Assembly (NCBI GenBank): GCA_030849075.1
Contig: JASAOO010003458.1
Location: 1-64,000 of the forward strand
Source of the DNA: Zelonia costaricensis
Taxonomy: Eukaryota > Euglenozoa > Kinetoplastea > Trypanosomatida > Trypanosomatidae
Reading direction: 5' to 3'
DNA length: 64,000 nucleotides
Every line of letters begins with the position of its first letter. The first letter of the stretch is position 1. The notes beneath the pieces were generated by a model. That model saw only the letters and a list, made by a program, of their open reading frames with translations, ran no database searches and was not told the DNA's origin. The position numbers were made by a program, and so were the translations under genes. Positions 10,100-20,738 of this stretch are shown here, piece by piece.

Positions 10100-10793
10100 C
10101 CCCCCACCCCACCCCTTCCCCCGCCACCACGCCAGCTTTTTGGGGGGAGCAACGACGCGGGCACATGCGCAGATGCACGCACTCGCCAAGCAGAAGAGTT
10201 CCCCCCCCCCCATCACAAGCCGGAGCGGCCGAGATGGTGATGAGGAGAGGCAGAGCTGCTTGCTGGCGCCGATGTGGCACGTGTCGTGATAAAGAGCTGC
10301 TAACAGCATCAGCACATCCACAACACCACTATTACGTGAGGGAGCGCTCAGCACGTCTTCCACAGCGCGGTGCGACTTGCATCGCTGCACGGGGCTCTTG
10401 TGCGCCGCGCGAAGCTCCACGCTGCACCCCGAAGTGAAGTGTGTCGAGACGGTGAGTCCCCGTGCAAGTGTTGCGCAGCTGCCGTTTGCTTTCGCCGAGG
10501 GCACCGGTGCTGTGTGGTTTGATGGCGCCGACATCGTGTTGCGCTCCAGCTCCACCACCCTTGTGCCCCTCCCTCTCTCTCCCTCCTTCGGCCGCTCTCT
10601 GCTGTGCCAACGTCCACACAGCCCTTTTGGTGCGACGCCGCTTCCCTGGCCGCCTGCACACGCCTCCACCGCACACAGCGCCCTTCACTCACTCGCAGAC
10701 ACGCAGAAGGGTTGCCGCACTTTTTCTTCTTGTCCCCCCCCCCTTGCCGCAGTGGCGCCAATACCCTCAACGTCGACTCCGGTAGTGCACCGC
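10100..10793 (+). other. Intergenic spacer
   Basis: The spacer begins with C-rich runs directly after the helicase stop and ends with a pyrimidine tract (10719-10749) followed by an AG. No other gene is apparent. Confidence 0.7.
10751..10752 (+). other. Candidate trans-splice acceptor of the zinc-knuckle gene
   Basis: The AG of GCCGCAG closes a tract of T- and C-runs at 10719-10749. The first in-frame ATG (10794) follows 41 bases later. Confidence 0.6.
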
Positions 10794-11912
10794 ATGCCCG
10801 CGCCTGCGGTCCCCACCACTGCCCCCACACCGGCACCGCCGAGCGTGCAGGATGTGCTGCCCCAGCTGATGCCCCTGCTTCCGCCAGGGCTGGCGCACAC
10901 TCCGCTGCCGCTGCCCGCGGCGGTGGCCTCGGCGCACCGCGTGCAGGTCGCCATCCGCGGGCGTCGCTACGAGACGGCCATGGACGTGGCGCTCACGTAC
11001 TGCCTGGCCCTCTTCGTCTTCTTCCGGTGGCCCTTTGCCCCCTCGATCGGCGCGGAGACACGAGAGACCGGCGACTGCACGGTGGGCGATGCCGTGCTGG
11101 CGGCGCCAGACACCGCCGCCGAAGCGGTGACAGAGGCGGCGCTGTTGGAGCACTACACGCGTGTCGTGGAGCCCGTGCTGCAGACCTTCGTGGAGCACTG
11201 CGCAGCGCCGTCAGCGGAGCGCCTGGAAGAGAAGAACGCTGCCGCGGCGGCCCTTGCCTTGCTGCCGGCGCTGCCCCGCCCGGTCCGCATCCGCCACGAC
11301 CACACGACGCACACGTGGAAGTTCGAGTACGCGGCCCGCCTTGGCCCTGCCGAAGAAGCCGCCGAGCGGGCACGCCGTGGTGCGGGGGCCACGACGGAGG
11401 AGCTGAACGGGAGCCCGTTCCTGCTGCTGCAGTGCGAGTACATGGGGGTGCTGCTCGTGTACCTGCGCCGCTGTGCGAAGGTGCGCGCGGAGCAGCACGC
11501 GACGGCGGCGCCGTACCCGGCCCTGCCGATCCGCTGGGCCGAGATGAGCTTTGATGAGCAGGCATCCTTCGTCATGCTGCTGCGGGCGTTGGGCGTGGTG
11601 TCCCTGGCCGGGGTGTACGCGTGTCCCACCGCGGCGCCCAGCACGTCACTTTACATAGGGGCGGGGTCGGCCGCGGCGGCCGCGGCGGCGAGGGCCGAGG
11701 GCGACGCCTGCTCCCTCCTGCGCCGCGCCGCGGAGTTCGCCCAGCTGCAGCCTCAGCCGCAGCAGCGGTGTGCACCCCCGCAGACGCCGCCCGCCCCTCC
11801 TCGCACGACGCGACAGGCGGAGGTGGACGACATGGATGGGCTCGAGCTGCCGGCGAAGGGCTGTGCACGGTGTGGGATGGCCGGCCACGCCACGGCGGAG
11901 TGCCGCTACTGA
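10794..11912 (+). CDS. Protein with C-terminal CCHC zinc knuckle
   Basis: The product is 372 residues and I do not recognise it as a named family. The N-terminus is Pro/Ala-rich (about 1-45). A globular region of about 230 residues follows, with hydrophobic stretches such as LALFVFFRWPF (about 70-80). A second low-complexity stretch rich in Ala, Pro and Gln comes next. The chain ends in a single CCHC zinc knuckle, C-x2-C-x4-H-x4-C (CARCGMAGHATAEC), two residues from the C-terminus. Zinc knuckles of this kind normally bind single-stranded RNA or DNA, so nucleic-acid binding is inferred. The start at 10794 was chosen because it is the first in-frame ATG after a strong polypyrimidine-AG signal. 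Open frame further upstream is non-ATG and passes through the pyrimidine tract. Confidence 0.75.
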   Translation: MPAPAVPTTAPTPAPPSVQDVLPQLMPLLPPGLAHTPLPLPAAVASAHRVQVAIRGRRYETAMDVALTYCLALFVFFRWPFAPSIGAETRETGDCTVGDAVLAAPDTAAEAVTEAALLEHYTRVVEPVLQTFVEHCAAPSAERLEEKNAAAAALALLPALPRPVRIRHDHTTHTWKFEYAARLGPAEEAAERARRGAGATTEELNGSPFLLLQCEYMGVLLVYLRRCAKVRAEQHATAAPYPALPIRWAEMSFDEQASFVMLLRALGVVSLAGVYACPTAAPSTSLYIGAGSAAAAAAARAEGDACSLLRRAAEFAQLQPQPQQRCAPPQTPPAPPRTTRQAEVDDMDGLELPAKGCARCGMAGHATAECRY

Positions 11913-12436
11913 CACGCGTCACCCCACCCCCAACAGGGGGGGGGGCGGGGCGGACCCGCACTCCAAGCCGCTTGTTCTACGCCACCACCGCACGTGGTGC
12001 GCGGGGCTCTTCCGGCCACGCCGGCATCGACGCGCACGAGGCCCGCCACGAGTGCGGCGGTCGCACGCTTGAACAACACGCCTGCCTTCGTATGGTGCAC
12101 GCTGGGGCGGAACTTGTCGTGAAACTCAACGGACCCTCTGCCCACACCGGCATCGCTCAGCGGTCTGCCGATGCGTACCCGCCAGGGGTGGTGAGCGGCA
12201 CGCCCCTCTCGACGCGTGCGTTGTGTTGTGGCCGACCCGTAAGGCGCACCATGAACAGGAACCCCACTTCTTTCCTTGCTTCGCCGATGAACGCCTCTGC
12301 ACCATCACGCTCTCACACCCCACGCTCTCCTCATCGCCGCGCCGGCGCTGCTTCTTACTTGACTGTGTCGCCTCAGCAGAGGGAGCGCCACCACGTCCTC
12401 GCACACACGCACCCGCCCACACACACACACACGCAG
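11913..12436 (+). other. Intergenic spacer
   Basis: The spacer contains a G-run right after the stop (about 11936-11944), a possible acceptor AG near 12376, and a (CA)n tract at 12411-12432 that abuts the next start codon. No gene is seen in it. Confidence 0.7.
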
Positions 12437-15400
12437 ATGCCCCCCAAGCACAAGCAGTCAACTGCCACCCGTGCCAAAGCGCCAATCACAACAACGTCAT
12501 CCCCTCGAGCCCCATCGCCCGCTCACGCAGCAGCGGTGCCCACCCCGGCAGAGCCAGTCCCTGCCCCGACACGCCCGCTGACCTCCTCGGAGTTGCCCGG
12601 TGCAGCAGCAGAAACGGAGAAGCTCCATGCAGTCGCCCACTCCGCGTTCGCAGCGGCAGAGACGCAGGACCTGCGTGCCTTCTACCGTACGGGCCACTGG
12701 GCGGCGCCGCCTGCCACGCTGATGGAACTCCTTCGCACGTACGTGAAGTTTTTCCTCCTCTGCGTCCGTCCCTGCGCGCCGCGACGCGCGCCATCGGGCC
12801 TAGCCCCGGGGCACGCGCCGGCTGTGCTGGAGCTGAGCGGCAGCGCCGGCAGCGGGTCCGCAGCCCCACCGCGCAACGGCGCCCCGGCAGCCCCGCCGGC
12901 CGGCCTCGCGACAGCCACCACCACCGCAGACTTGGCCACGCAGGTGGCGGCGCTGCTGTTCGTCAGCGTGCCGCACCGCGTGAGTGCGTATCTGGGTGGC
13001 ATTGAGCTCGTGCCCCAGGTGGGGCCCGAGGTGGCCGTGCCCGTACCGGGGCCGCGCAAGCGCCGGCGCACCAGCAGCGTCCACCGCGGCCGCCGAGGCG
13101 GCGGTGAGGAACGGAACGGGGCGCCGCGTGCAGCAGACGTCGCAGACACGTGCGAGCCCGCTCATGACCTACGCGACGAGCGCCGCGCCCTGCCAGCGTA
13201 CGACGCGGCTGTGATGCTGCGGCGGTTGGGCGAGTACGGCGCAGCGCACCTGCGCCCCTTCGACTCGGACTCGGCCTACCTGGCGGCCAAGGACGTGCTC
13301 ACGTACATGCGCTTCTACGCGTGCAGTGCCGCTGGCATGGCCCTCACCACCGCCGTGCTGCGCAGCGTCGAGCTGGCCGGCCTGGACTTCCGCCAGCAGT
13401 GCGTGCCGTGCATGGAGGCTGCCACGCAGCTCGTCGCGGCCATCACCGAGGCGCAGGTGCGGGCGATGGCGCGCCCGCCCCGCATTCTGCGACTCTGCGA
13501 GCGGCTGCGGCTGTCGCCCAAGGCGGCCCGCACGCTTGAGTTCCTTCTCATCTGCCACTGCGGCCGCTACACGCCGACGCAGTTCACCGAGCCTCTGCGG
13601 CCGGCCAACATTGCGTACCACAATGAGCTCACCCCGCAGGAGCTGCTGTCGATCTTGTCCGAGAGCGGCGTGCTGTGGAAGCAGGGGCTTGTGTTCTCGG
13701 ACATCAAGATGCGGGTCACCTTCATGGACTGCAAGTACACCCTGCCCTTCGAGGCCGTCGCGGCTCTCAGCGGGGACCAGCTGTCCGAGGAGCAGCTCAT
13801 CAAGCTGGAACACACGGCCCTGTCGGAGGTGCTGAGTGAGGAGCGGCAAGCCGCGTCCACCAGCCCGGCCACCGCCACGGCCGCCCGCGCGTCGGCCTCG
13901 CCGTCACCGCAGCGGCTGCACGGGAATGCGGGCGAGGAGCGGGACGAGGAGGGCAGCGGCAGCTACGGCACCGACGACGAGGAGGACAGCGACGCCGCCT
14001 CCACTGCAGGCAGCGTCGTGACACTCACGGAGGAGGTGCTGGAAGAGGCGCTCGACCACATGGACCCCGCGACGCTGGCCACCAAGGACGCTGCCGCCAT
14101 TCAGGAGGCCGTCATGCGCCACCTCCACAAGGCACCCAACACCACGAGCGGTGTGTCGTCGCAGGCAGAGCGCACGACCCTCACCACGGGCAGCACCGTA
14201 ACGCGAGGAGCACCCACACACTCCGACGCAACAGCAGCAGCAGCAGCAGTCGCAGCAGACACGAAGTCGGACCCCGCTTCCACGTGCGAGGGGGCGGAGG
14301 TGCCGCGGCCCCCATCGCAAGAGCCTCCGCCGCACTCGCAGCAGCAGCAGCAGCTCAGCGGGGTGGCGTCGCCCACGAGCGCAGACGCGGGGGCGCCGCC
14401 TCGGCAAGACACACGCCTCACGCTGGCGGACATCAACCCGCTGGCTCAGCGCCACCGCAGCGGCCCCCCGCACGGCGGGTCCGCATCGCTGGCAGCGGAG
14501 GGTGGTGGTAGCGGTGGCTGTGGTGGCAGTGCGCTCGGCACGGAGTCCTCCCTGCGCGGGGTGCCGTACGAGTCGGACATCGCCTCCATGGACGCGTCGT
14601 TCCGCATACTGGCCAACCTGATCCGCTGCCGCACCGCGGAGGGGGATATGAAGGATGAGGAGGACTCCTACACCCCCAAGTCCAAGGTCGAGGCCTCGAT
14701 TAGGGAGCTCAAGGGAAAGGTGCGCGTCGCCGCCGCCGTGCACGCGTCGCGCCTGCAAGCGACGCTGGCGGCCAACACCTTCACCCCGCGCATCGAGCAG
14801 CTGGCAAAGCGGCTGGGGCTGACGGAGATGGAGAAGCAGATCATGCTCTTGATGGTCGGCAACGTCGTCTCGCACGACGTACTGATCGCCGTGAACGGGC
14901 GCTACGTCATGCGAGACGGCCAGCGGCCCATCACCGTCGGCTACGCCCTCTTCGTCCTGTGCGAGTCGCTGGAAGAGCGCGTTGTGGCGCGGCGCGCCTT
15001 CTACCAGTCCGCGCCGCTCATCGCCAACGGCGTGCTGTCGCTGAACATGGACTGCGCCGGCCGCACGTGCTTCAACACGGACATGATGGAGTACCTCGTC
15101 GATATCGATCGCCAAATCGTCGACGACGTCATGGGCATCGCCGGCGAGACGGCGGAGATGGTGCCGGGTTCGCAGCTGTACCTTCCCTCCGTGGAGCTCG
15201 CGAACGTCATGCTGCCGAGCGCCACGATGGATCGCGTACTGTCCACCATTGCGCACTACGACCTCTTCGAGCAGTGCAAGAAGCGAAGCGGGTTCGGCGA
15301 CGGCCTGGGCACGAGCAAGGGCGGCCTCGTCATGCTCTTCCATGGCCCCAGCGGAACGGGCAAGACGATGCTCGCCAACGCCGTGGCGCACCACCTCGGC

Positions 15401-16759
15401 AAGAAGATCCTGCTCGTCAGCGTCGCGCAGTTCCGGTCGTCCACGAAGGCGGAGTCGGACGCGCTGCGCTTCCTCTTCCGCGAGGCGAAGCTGAACGACG
15501 CCATCGTCTTCTTCGACGAGTGCGAGTCCCTCTTCGAGGACCGGGCGAGCAACGCGACGGTGACAGCCCTCCTCGCAGAGTTCGAGCGCTACGACGGCCT
15601 CATCGTGCTCGCCACCAACCGCGCCCAGAACTTCGACGAGGCCATGAACCGCCGCATCTCGCTCATGATGGAGTTTCGCCCACCGGACCACCAGCTGCGG
15701 CTGCGCATCTGGCAGTCGCACATGCCAAAGCAGCTTGCACGCAGCGACGACGTGTGCCTGGAGAAGCTGGCGCTGAACTACGAGCTCTCCGGCGGGCTCA
15801 TCCGCAACGCGGTGCTGGCTGCCATCAGCCGCGCCGTGGCCCGCGAGAAGTCCGCGACGCCGACGCTGACGATGGGCGACCTCGACGAGGGCGCGCGGCT
15901 GCAGCTGCGCGGCTTCTTCCTGGCTGCCGAGCGGCCCGAGGGGATGAGCGAGTTCTACGTGACCCCGAAGCGAACGTTGGCCGAGCTGGTGCTGGAGCCG
16001 GGGCTTGCCAAGCGGCTGGAGGGCATCGCGAGCAGCGCCAAGAGCCGCAGCACGTTGTACACCGAGTGGGGCTTCAGCGAGGACTCCAACGACGACTGCG
16101 GGGCGCTCTTCCTCTTCCAGGGCGTCAGCGGCACTGGGAAGTCGCTCGCGGCGGAGGGCATCGCCTACGAGTGCGGCGCGACCATCCGGCTGTGCAACGT
16201 GGCGGAGCTCCTGTTGCGCGAGGAGATGCGGGTGCACGCCGTCTTCGAAGAGGGGCGCCGCCTCGGCGCCATGATCGTCTTCGACGAGGCCCAAGTCCTG
16301 TTCAACGAGTCGTCCAAGAGCCTGCAGCTGTCGCAGCTCATCCAGTACCACGCCCGCCGCTACCCGCGCCCCGTCATCGTCGTGGCCACCACCACCAGCC
16401 GCGACGGCGGCGGGGGGCGGCAGCTCTTCTCCACGACCAGCATCAACTCGCGCGCCTCCTGCATGCTCTTCCAGGCAGAGCTAACCTTTGCGCTGCCGAG
16501 CCGGCCGCTGCGGGAGCAGCTCTGGCGCAAGGCGTTCCCGGAGCGCGTGCCCGTCGCGGCCGACGTCGACTTTGCGGAGCTGAGCGCGACGAGCATCTCA
16601 CCCAAACTCATCCGCTCGATCGCCTTCAACGTGTGCTGCGCCGCGGCGCTGCTGCCGGTGGCGGCGCGGACCGTGACGATGGCGATGATCGCCGCCGAGG
16701 TGGAGCGGACCGCCGTGCGGGAGCGCAGCGCTGTCTCCGCAAGCGCCATGTTTGCCTAA
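12437..16759 (+). CDS. Large protein with two AAA+ ATPase domains
   Basis: The product is 1,440 residues. The N-terminal half is partly low-complexity and includes an acidic segment (about 500-525). It also contains a longer Ser/Ala/Gln-rich region (about 560-710). The C-terminal half has two AAA+ modules. The first has Walker A GPSGTGKT (from 970), Walker B VFFDE (about 1021-1025) and a sensor-like VLATNRA. The second has Walker A GVSGTGKS (about 1228-1235), Walker B MIVFDEA (about 1276) and VVATTTS. A Lys and a Walker B acid are present in both, so both could bind and hydrolyse ATP. The closest general match is the AAA ATPase core family that remodels proteins. I cannot assign it to a named subfamily. 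The start at 12437 follows a (CA)n tract and a probable acceptor near 12376; the frame is open upstream to 11621. Confidence 0.85.
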   Translation: MPPKHKQSTATRAKAPITTTSSPRAPSPAHAAAVPTPAEPVPAPTRPLTSSELPGAAAETEKLHAVAHSAFAAAETQDLRAFYRTGHWAAPPATLMELLRTYVKFFLLCVRPCAPRRAPSGLAPGHAPAVLELSGSAGSGSAAPPRNGAPAAPPAGLATATTTADLATQVAALLFVSVPHRVSAYLGGIELVPQVGPEVAVPVPGPRKRRRTSSVHRGRRGGGEERNGAPRAADVADTCEPAHDLRDERRALPAYDAAVMLRRLGEYGAAHLRPFDSDSAYLAAKDVLTYMRFYACSAAGMALTTAVLRSVELAGLDFRQQCVPCMEAATQLVAAITEAQVRAMARPPRILRLCERLRLSPKAARTLEFLLICHCGRYTPTQFTEPLRPANIAYHNELTPQELLSILSESGVLWKQGLVFSDIKMRVTFMDCKYTLPFEAVAALSGDQLSEEQLIKLEHTALSEVLSEERQAASTSPATATAARASASPSPQRLHGNAGEERDEEGSGSYGTDDEEDSDAASTAGSVVTLTEEVLEEALDHMDPATLATKDAAAIQEAVMRHLHKAPNTTSGVSSQAERTTLTTGSTVTRGAPTHSDATAAAAAVAADTKSDPASTCEGAEVPRPPSQEPPPHSQQQQQLSGVASPTSADAGAPPRQDTRLTLADINPLAQRHRSGPPHGGSASLAAEGGGSGGCGGSALGTESSLRGVPYESDIASMDASFRILANLIRCRTAEGDMKDEEDSYTPKSKVEASIRELKGKVRVAAAVHASRLQATLAANTFTPRIEQLAKRLGLTEMEKQIMLLMVGNVVSHDVLIAVNGRYVMRDGQRPITVGYALFVLCESLEERVVARRAFYQSAPLIANGVLSLNMDCAGRTCFNTDMMEYLVDIDRQIVDDVMGIAGETAEMVPGSQLYLPSVELANVMLPSATMDRVLSTIAHYDLFEQCKKRSGFGDGLGTSKGGLVMLFHGPSGTGKTMLANAVAHHLGKKILLVSVAQFRSSTKAESDALRFLFREAKLNDAIVFFDECESLFEDRASNATVTALLAEFERYDGLIVLATNRAQNFDEAMNRRISLMMEFRPPDHQLRLRIWQSHMPKQLARSDDVCLEKLALNYELSGGLIRNAVLAAISRAVAREKSATPTLTMGDLDEGARLQLRGFFLAAERPEGMSEFYVTPKRTLAELVLEPGLAKRLEGIASSAKSRSTLYTEWGFSEDSNDDCGALFLFQGVSGTGKSLAAEGIAYECGATIRLCNVAELLLREEMRVHAVFEEGRRLGAMIVFDEAQVLFNESSKSLQLSQLIQYHARRYPRPVIVVATTTSRDGGGGRQLFSTTSINSRASCMLFQAELTFALPSRPLREQLWRKAFPERVPVAADVDFAELSATSISPKLIRSIAFNVCCAAALLPVAARTVTMAMIAAEVERTAVRERSAVSASAMFA

Positions 16760-17928
16760 CGGAGTGCATAGACGCCTTTGTGCGTATGGGCGTGTGGATG
16801 TGTGTGGGTGCGTGTCCGTGTCGTGGCACACACACACACACGCACACACACGTGTCCACACAGGCCACTGGCATGCACGTCTCTCCGCACCACGCAGCGC
16901 CGCCACCCGCCGCTCCTCCACCTCCCGTCGGGGCCGTTCAGTGGAGAGGAACCGCTGGCGGTGGTGGAGCGAGGTGGGCTGCACCCGCTAAGCGACGCGA
17001 CGCGTCTAAACTTGAGACAGCAAAGAAGCGAAGTGACAGCACACCAAGGGCAGGGCATCGTGGCGCCTGGCGTCCCGCTCGCCCCCCCCCCTCACCCCAC
17101 CCCCACCCCCACCCGGTGCGCGCTGTGGCGTCCTCGTGGTGCGGCCACGAGAGCGGGGTGAGCGCACTGCAATGGCGCTCGGTTCTTCACTAACACGCCT
17201 TCAGTGAGCGTCGCACACACCTCGTCCACCAAACATGTGTGTGTGTGTGTGTGTGTGTGTGTTCAGGCTATCTCACGACATACGCAGATGAGCGGTGTGG
17301 CTCGCGTTCGCCGCCTGCAGGCTGACAAGCAGCCGAGCCGCCCACCGTGCCGTACCGCGCCATCGTCCAGCCACTTCACCTGCTCCCGTCTCTCCCCTCT
17401 TCTCTCTCGGGCCCCTGACGCCACCTCGTCCCCTCCACCTGCAGTTGTCCTCGCGACAACACGCCCTACCTTATTGCCGACCCTCGCGCCCCTCACCTCT
17501 CTCCTCCCCCACACACAACCACACAACTCTGCGGGTGACCTCTGTCCAGCCTAGCGCAAGCCCTCAGTCCCCCACTTCCCCCCCTCCCCTCCCCCTCCGC
17601 ATCACCGGCGCGTGTGTGTCGTCACGTAGGTGCGTTGAGCTTCCTTCTTTCCTTGCCTCTCTCTCCCCTGCAGTGACAGCACGCCAACTGCGTGGGCATT
17701 GTCACCTCTGCGCGCGCCCCCCCCCCCTCCTTCCAGCTCCTCCACCTGCCGCCTCCTCGCGCGCGTGGGACTGCCCCGAGGTCAGAGCAGACAAGCCCAC
17801 AGCGGCGAGCGTCTGTGTGTGTGTGTGTGTGTGTGTGTTGCTCCCCGCGTCTGCGGCGCCCTGGTGGACTTCCCTTGCTGCTCTTTTCTTTCTTTTTGGG
17901 TTCCCGTTGTTGTCGCGCAGGGGCCCCC
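16760..17928 (+). other. Intergenic spacer with (TG)n and (CA)n tracts
   Basis: TG-rich sequence follows the stop (16796-16830), then a (CA)n patch at 16829-16861. Two (TG)n runs lie at 17235-17262 and 17815-17838. Pyrimidine-rich blocks occupy 17380-17600 and 17870-17915. Several overlapping short frames exist, but none looks like a gene. Confidence 0.7.
17919..17920 (+). other. Candidate trans-splice acceptor of the RING gene
   Basis: The AG in TGTCGCGCAG follows a T-rich pyrimidine tract (17876-17912). It would leave an 8-nucleotide 5' leader before the ATG at 17929, in addition to the spliced leader. Confidence 0.6.
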
Positions 17929-19203
17929 ATGGCGGCCGTGACACCGCGTCACGGCGCCGCTGCCACCTCGGCAGCGGGTCGCGTTAAGGCGCTTGTGCTG
18001 GGCGTGGTGGTGGTGCTCCTCCTGTGCGGCGTCGTGCAGCAGGCGGAGGCGCGGCTGGAGCGGCAGACGTACGCCGCCTACCGCACCCCGCACCTCTGCT
18101 CGCTGCAGATGACGGAGTCCGTCGGGTGCGCTGATGACAAGCCCATGTGCTGCGTCGCGTCGTCGGCGATCCGCTGCTGCCCCGGCACCACCTCGTGTGG
18201 GAATTGCACGGAGGAGGTGGTCGGCTACGAGATGCCCAAGACGAGTGTCTTTCTCGGCTGCTTCAGCCTGAGTGTGCTGGTGCTGCTCGGGAGCATCATC
18301 ATGTCCGGGGTGGGGCGGCACCTCGCCTGGGTGCTGGAGCGCCGCCGCGTCATCGAGGCGTACCGCAAGCGGCTGCTCCTCCGTCGCGCAGAGGCCCGCG
18401 AGTTTAAGAAGGAGCTTGCCGCAACGGAGGAGAAGGACATCGAGGACAACGTGGCGTGCGTGATTTGCTGTGCACGCCACATCGACGTCGCGCTCACTCC
18501 GTGCGGGCACGTCTGTTGCTGCCGCTTCTGCGCGAAGCGGCTGCGGGAGTGCCCGGTGTGCCGCAGCGCGGCCTTGCGCTGCTTCGACCTGCCGCTGTAC
18601 TACGTCAAGCAGCTCGTCAGCGTGGCGGCCGCGGCGGAGGAGAAGGACGGCGCCGTCATCCCCACGACCGCCAGCACAGCAGCAGCCGCGGCATCACCAG
18701 CCCCGCCGCCGGCGAGGGAGACCGACGGCGTCAGTGGCGCACGTGAGGCACGCGAGGAGCTCCGCGACGAAGTAGAAGAGTCGGCGGGCACCGACGCCGC
18801 TGTGAGGGGCCTCGCCGATGCCGCGGAGACGAGTGCCGGTGCGGCCCCGGCGGTGGAGCGGCAGCGGGGCCGTAAGACGGCCGCACCGCCCGCGGCGCTC
18901 CCGCAGCCCTTTAGAGACCTGCACCACGCTCGCTTGCGCAGCTCCGGTGTGGAGGCGGAAGAGGAGGAAGAGGAGTTCCGCATGGCAGGCTGCGTGTCCT
19001 CCCCACTCCTGCGCCACGAGGCACGAGGAAGCGGCTCCAGCTGTGCCGCCAGTGCGCCGCGGGGACCTCCGCCGGCTGTTGCTGATGCTGCTGCTGCTTT
19101 GACGGACGCCTCCGCCGCCGACGAAACCGCCGCGGGAGGGGCGGCGGCGGAGGACGCGGTTGTAGTCTCCCACCCACATGGCTACATCTCCGTCGAGCGG
19201 TGA
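17929..19203 (+). CDS. Membrane-anchored C3HC4 RING-finger protein (probable E3 ubiquitin ligase)
   Basis: The product is 424 residues. A signal-anchor-like hydrophobic segment lies at about 19-41. A short cysteine-rich region (about 55-95, with CC pairs) follows, then a second hydrophobic segment at about 103-125. A basic/acidic stretch leads to a complete RING: C177-x2-C180, C192, H194, C198-x2-C201, C208-x2-C211. The rest is a low-complexity Ala/Glu-rich tail. Two membrane segments place the cysteine-rich loop in a lumen and the RING in the cytosol, as in organelle-membrane RING ligases such as MUL1. That topology is inferred. RING proteins of this kind recruit an E2 and ubiquitinate substrates. 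The start follows a strong T/C tract and AG with only 8 bases between. A longer non-ATG frame upstream runs through microsatellite sequence and was not used. Confidence 0.85.
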   Translation: MAAVTPRHGAAATSAAGRVKALVLGVVVVLLLCGVVQQAEARLERQTYAAYRTPHLCSLQMTESVGCADDKPMCCVASSAIRCCPGTTSCGNCTEEVVGYEMPKTSVFLGCFSLSVLVLLGSIIMSGVGRHLAWVLERRRVIEAYRKRLLLRRAEAREFKKELAATEEKDIEDNVACVICCARHIDVALTPCGHVCCCRFCAKRLRECPVCRSAALRCFDLPLYYVKQLVSVAAAAEEKDGAVIPTTASTAAAAASPAPPPARETDGVSGAREAREELRDEVEESAGTDAAVRGLADAAETSAGAAPAVERQRGRKTAAPPAALPQPFRDLHHARLRSSGVEAEEEEEEFRMAGCVSSPLLRHEARGSGSSCAASAPRGPPPAVADAAAALTDASAADETAAGGAAAEDAVVVSHPHGYISVER

Positions 19204-19371
19204 GGGCGCGCGTGCGGGTGCTTGCGTGCAACTCCCATCCGGCGCTTCCTCTGCCGCTCCCTTCCGCCCTTCCACATGGTGCCGCGGTGGTTGACGTTGG
19301 CGTCTCCACTACTCTGTTGGCGCTCTTCGCCCTCTTCGGCTATCGCTTTTCCAAACGTTTGGTCTTCTATA

Positions 19372-19412
<41 letters not shown>

Positions 19413-20738
19413 CTGCGCGTGCGACGGTGTGCCACGCGGTCTCTGCCACCCCCTAGGAGGTGAGGCGGGGGGGCGGAGAGCGTCGACCCTGGCCTCGGTG
19501 TGCCCTCTCTGCCCTCTCCCCACCCCCCTGTATCTGCGTTGCTGCGTGGCGTACGCCGGTGCCGATGGACGTCGTCCTGCCTTTTTTTCCTCTGCGTTCC
19601 CTCACGCGTGTGAAAGCGTCTGTGTGTCTGTGTGTGCGTTGCTTGACGTCCCCACCTACCGCTCATCCAACCCCCTCCCCCTCCCCCTCCCCCCCCCCCG
19701 CTCTGCGGCGGTGCCCCCCACCCCACTCCCCCTCAGAGCCTACGCCGCAGTAGCGCTTGCTCCCCATTTCCTTTTCGGGTGTGTTCCGCCTTTTCTCGGG
19801 CGCGCACCGACTTGCTCCCTCCTCCCCTATCCCGCCCGTGGCGGCATCGCGTTTGTTTCCGAATGCGTGTGTGTGTGTGTGTGTGTGTGTCTCCCACCTT
19901 GTGTATGTGTGTGTGCAACTGCGGTCACGCATGTTGCGTGTCGAACCCTGACGCACTCTCTCTGTCTCTCTCCCTTCCTTCCGCCCTCCCGCACCGAACT
20001 CCCTCCGTGTTCCCCTTCGCAGACACCCATTCCCGGCCCTCGCCGACGACGATCAACACTCCAAGCATGTGTGAGCGCAGCCGGCACATCAGCGAAGTGC
20101 AGACAGGACGCGCTGCGAGAAGACGCGCAGTGTGGAGGAAGCAGAGGGACCCCTCACTGCGCGTGGACGTGGCCCTCCGTAGAGGGGCGACTGGGAAGAG
20201 ACAAAGTGTGCGTATGTGCATCAACTCGGTGGCCGGCTATCGCAGTGGTGCATGAGCCGCTGCGATGAACAGGCGCCCTCCCCGCCCCCTCCCCGCCTTC
20301 AAAGCACTGCGCGACGACACGGACACCGACCGCCGGGGCAGGCGCACTCCGCAGAGGAGAGGTGAAGGGAGCGAGCTGCGCAAGCGTGCACAGACGCCTT
20401 CCCACGAGACCAGGAAGCGGCGCACGTCTCCCACTCCCACTCCCCCCCCCTCCCGTGTGTGCGGCACCCCCACCTCATGGATGCCTCTGTACTCCACTCC
20501 CACCCACCACCCCCTCTTACCTTCGTTCTACTAGCCAACTCACACAGGCCTCCGCGCCGCTGTTGCCGGTGGACGTGTCGACGTGCACATCTCGACGACG
20601 TCGCACGTCGACACTGGCGCAAGCGTGCATGCCGCCACCACTCACCCTTCCCAACGCCCACGCAGACACAACGCAAGAACGATAGACCGACCTCAACCTC
20701 GACGTCCAATACACACATACACATAGACACGCATACGG
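19204..20738 (+). other. Intergenic spacer with long (TG)n tracts
   Basis: The spacer is 1.5 kb. A (TG)n run of nearly 40 bases lies at 19374-19411 and another at 19867-19891. C-runs are seen near 19690 and 20446. A CA-rich patch at 20711-20730 sits just upstream of the next start. The open frame spanning 19222-20268 is built from the repeats and is not a credible gene. Confidence 0.7.
19374..19411 (+). repeat. (TG)n microsatellite
   Basis: A perfect TG run of nearly 40 bases about 170 bases after the RING gene stop, so probably in its 3' UTR. Confidence 0.95.

Noticed and set aside
13904..16351. 815-codon minus-strand open frame
   Set aside because: It is antisense to the AAA+ ATPase, with no motif or start context. 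GC-rich DNA commonly leaves such frames open.
19222..20268. 348-codon plus-strand frame in the spacer
   Set aside because: It is made mainly of microsatellite-encoded Cys/Val repeats and pyrimidine-rich codons, with no family similarity.
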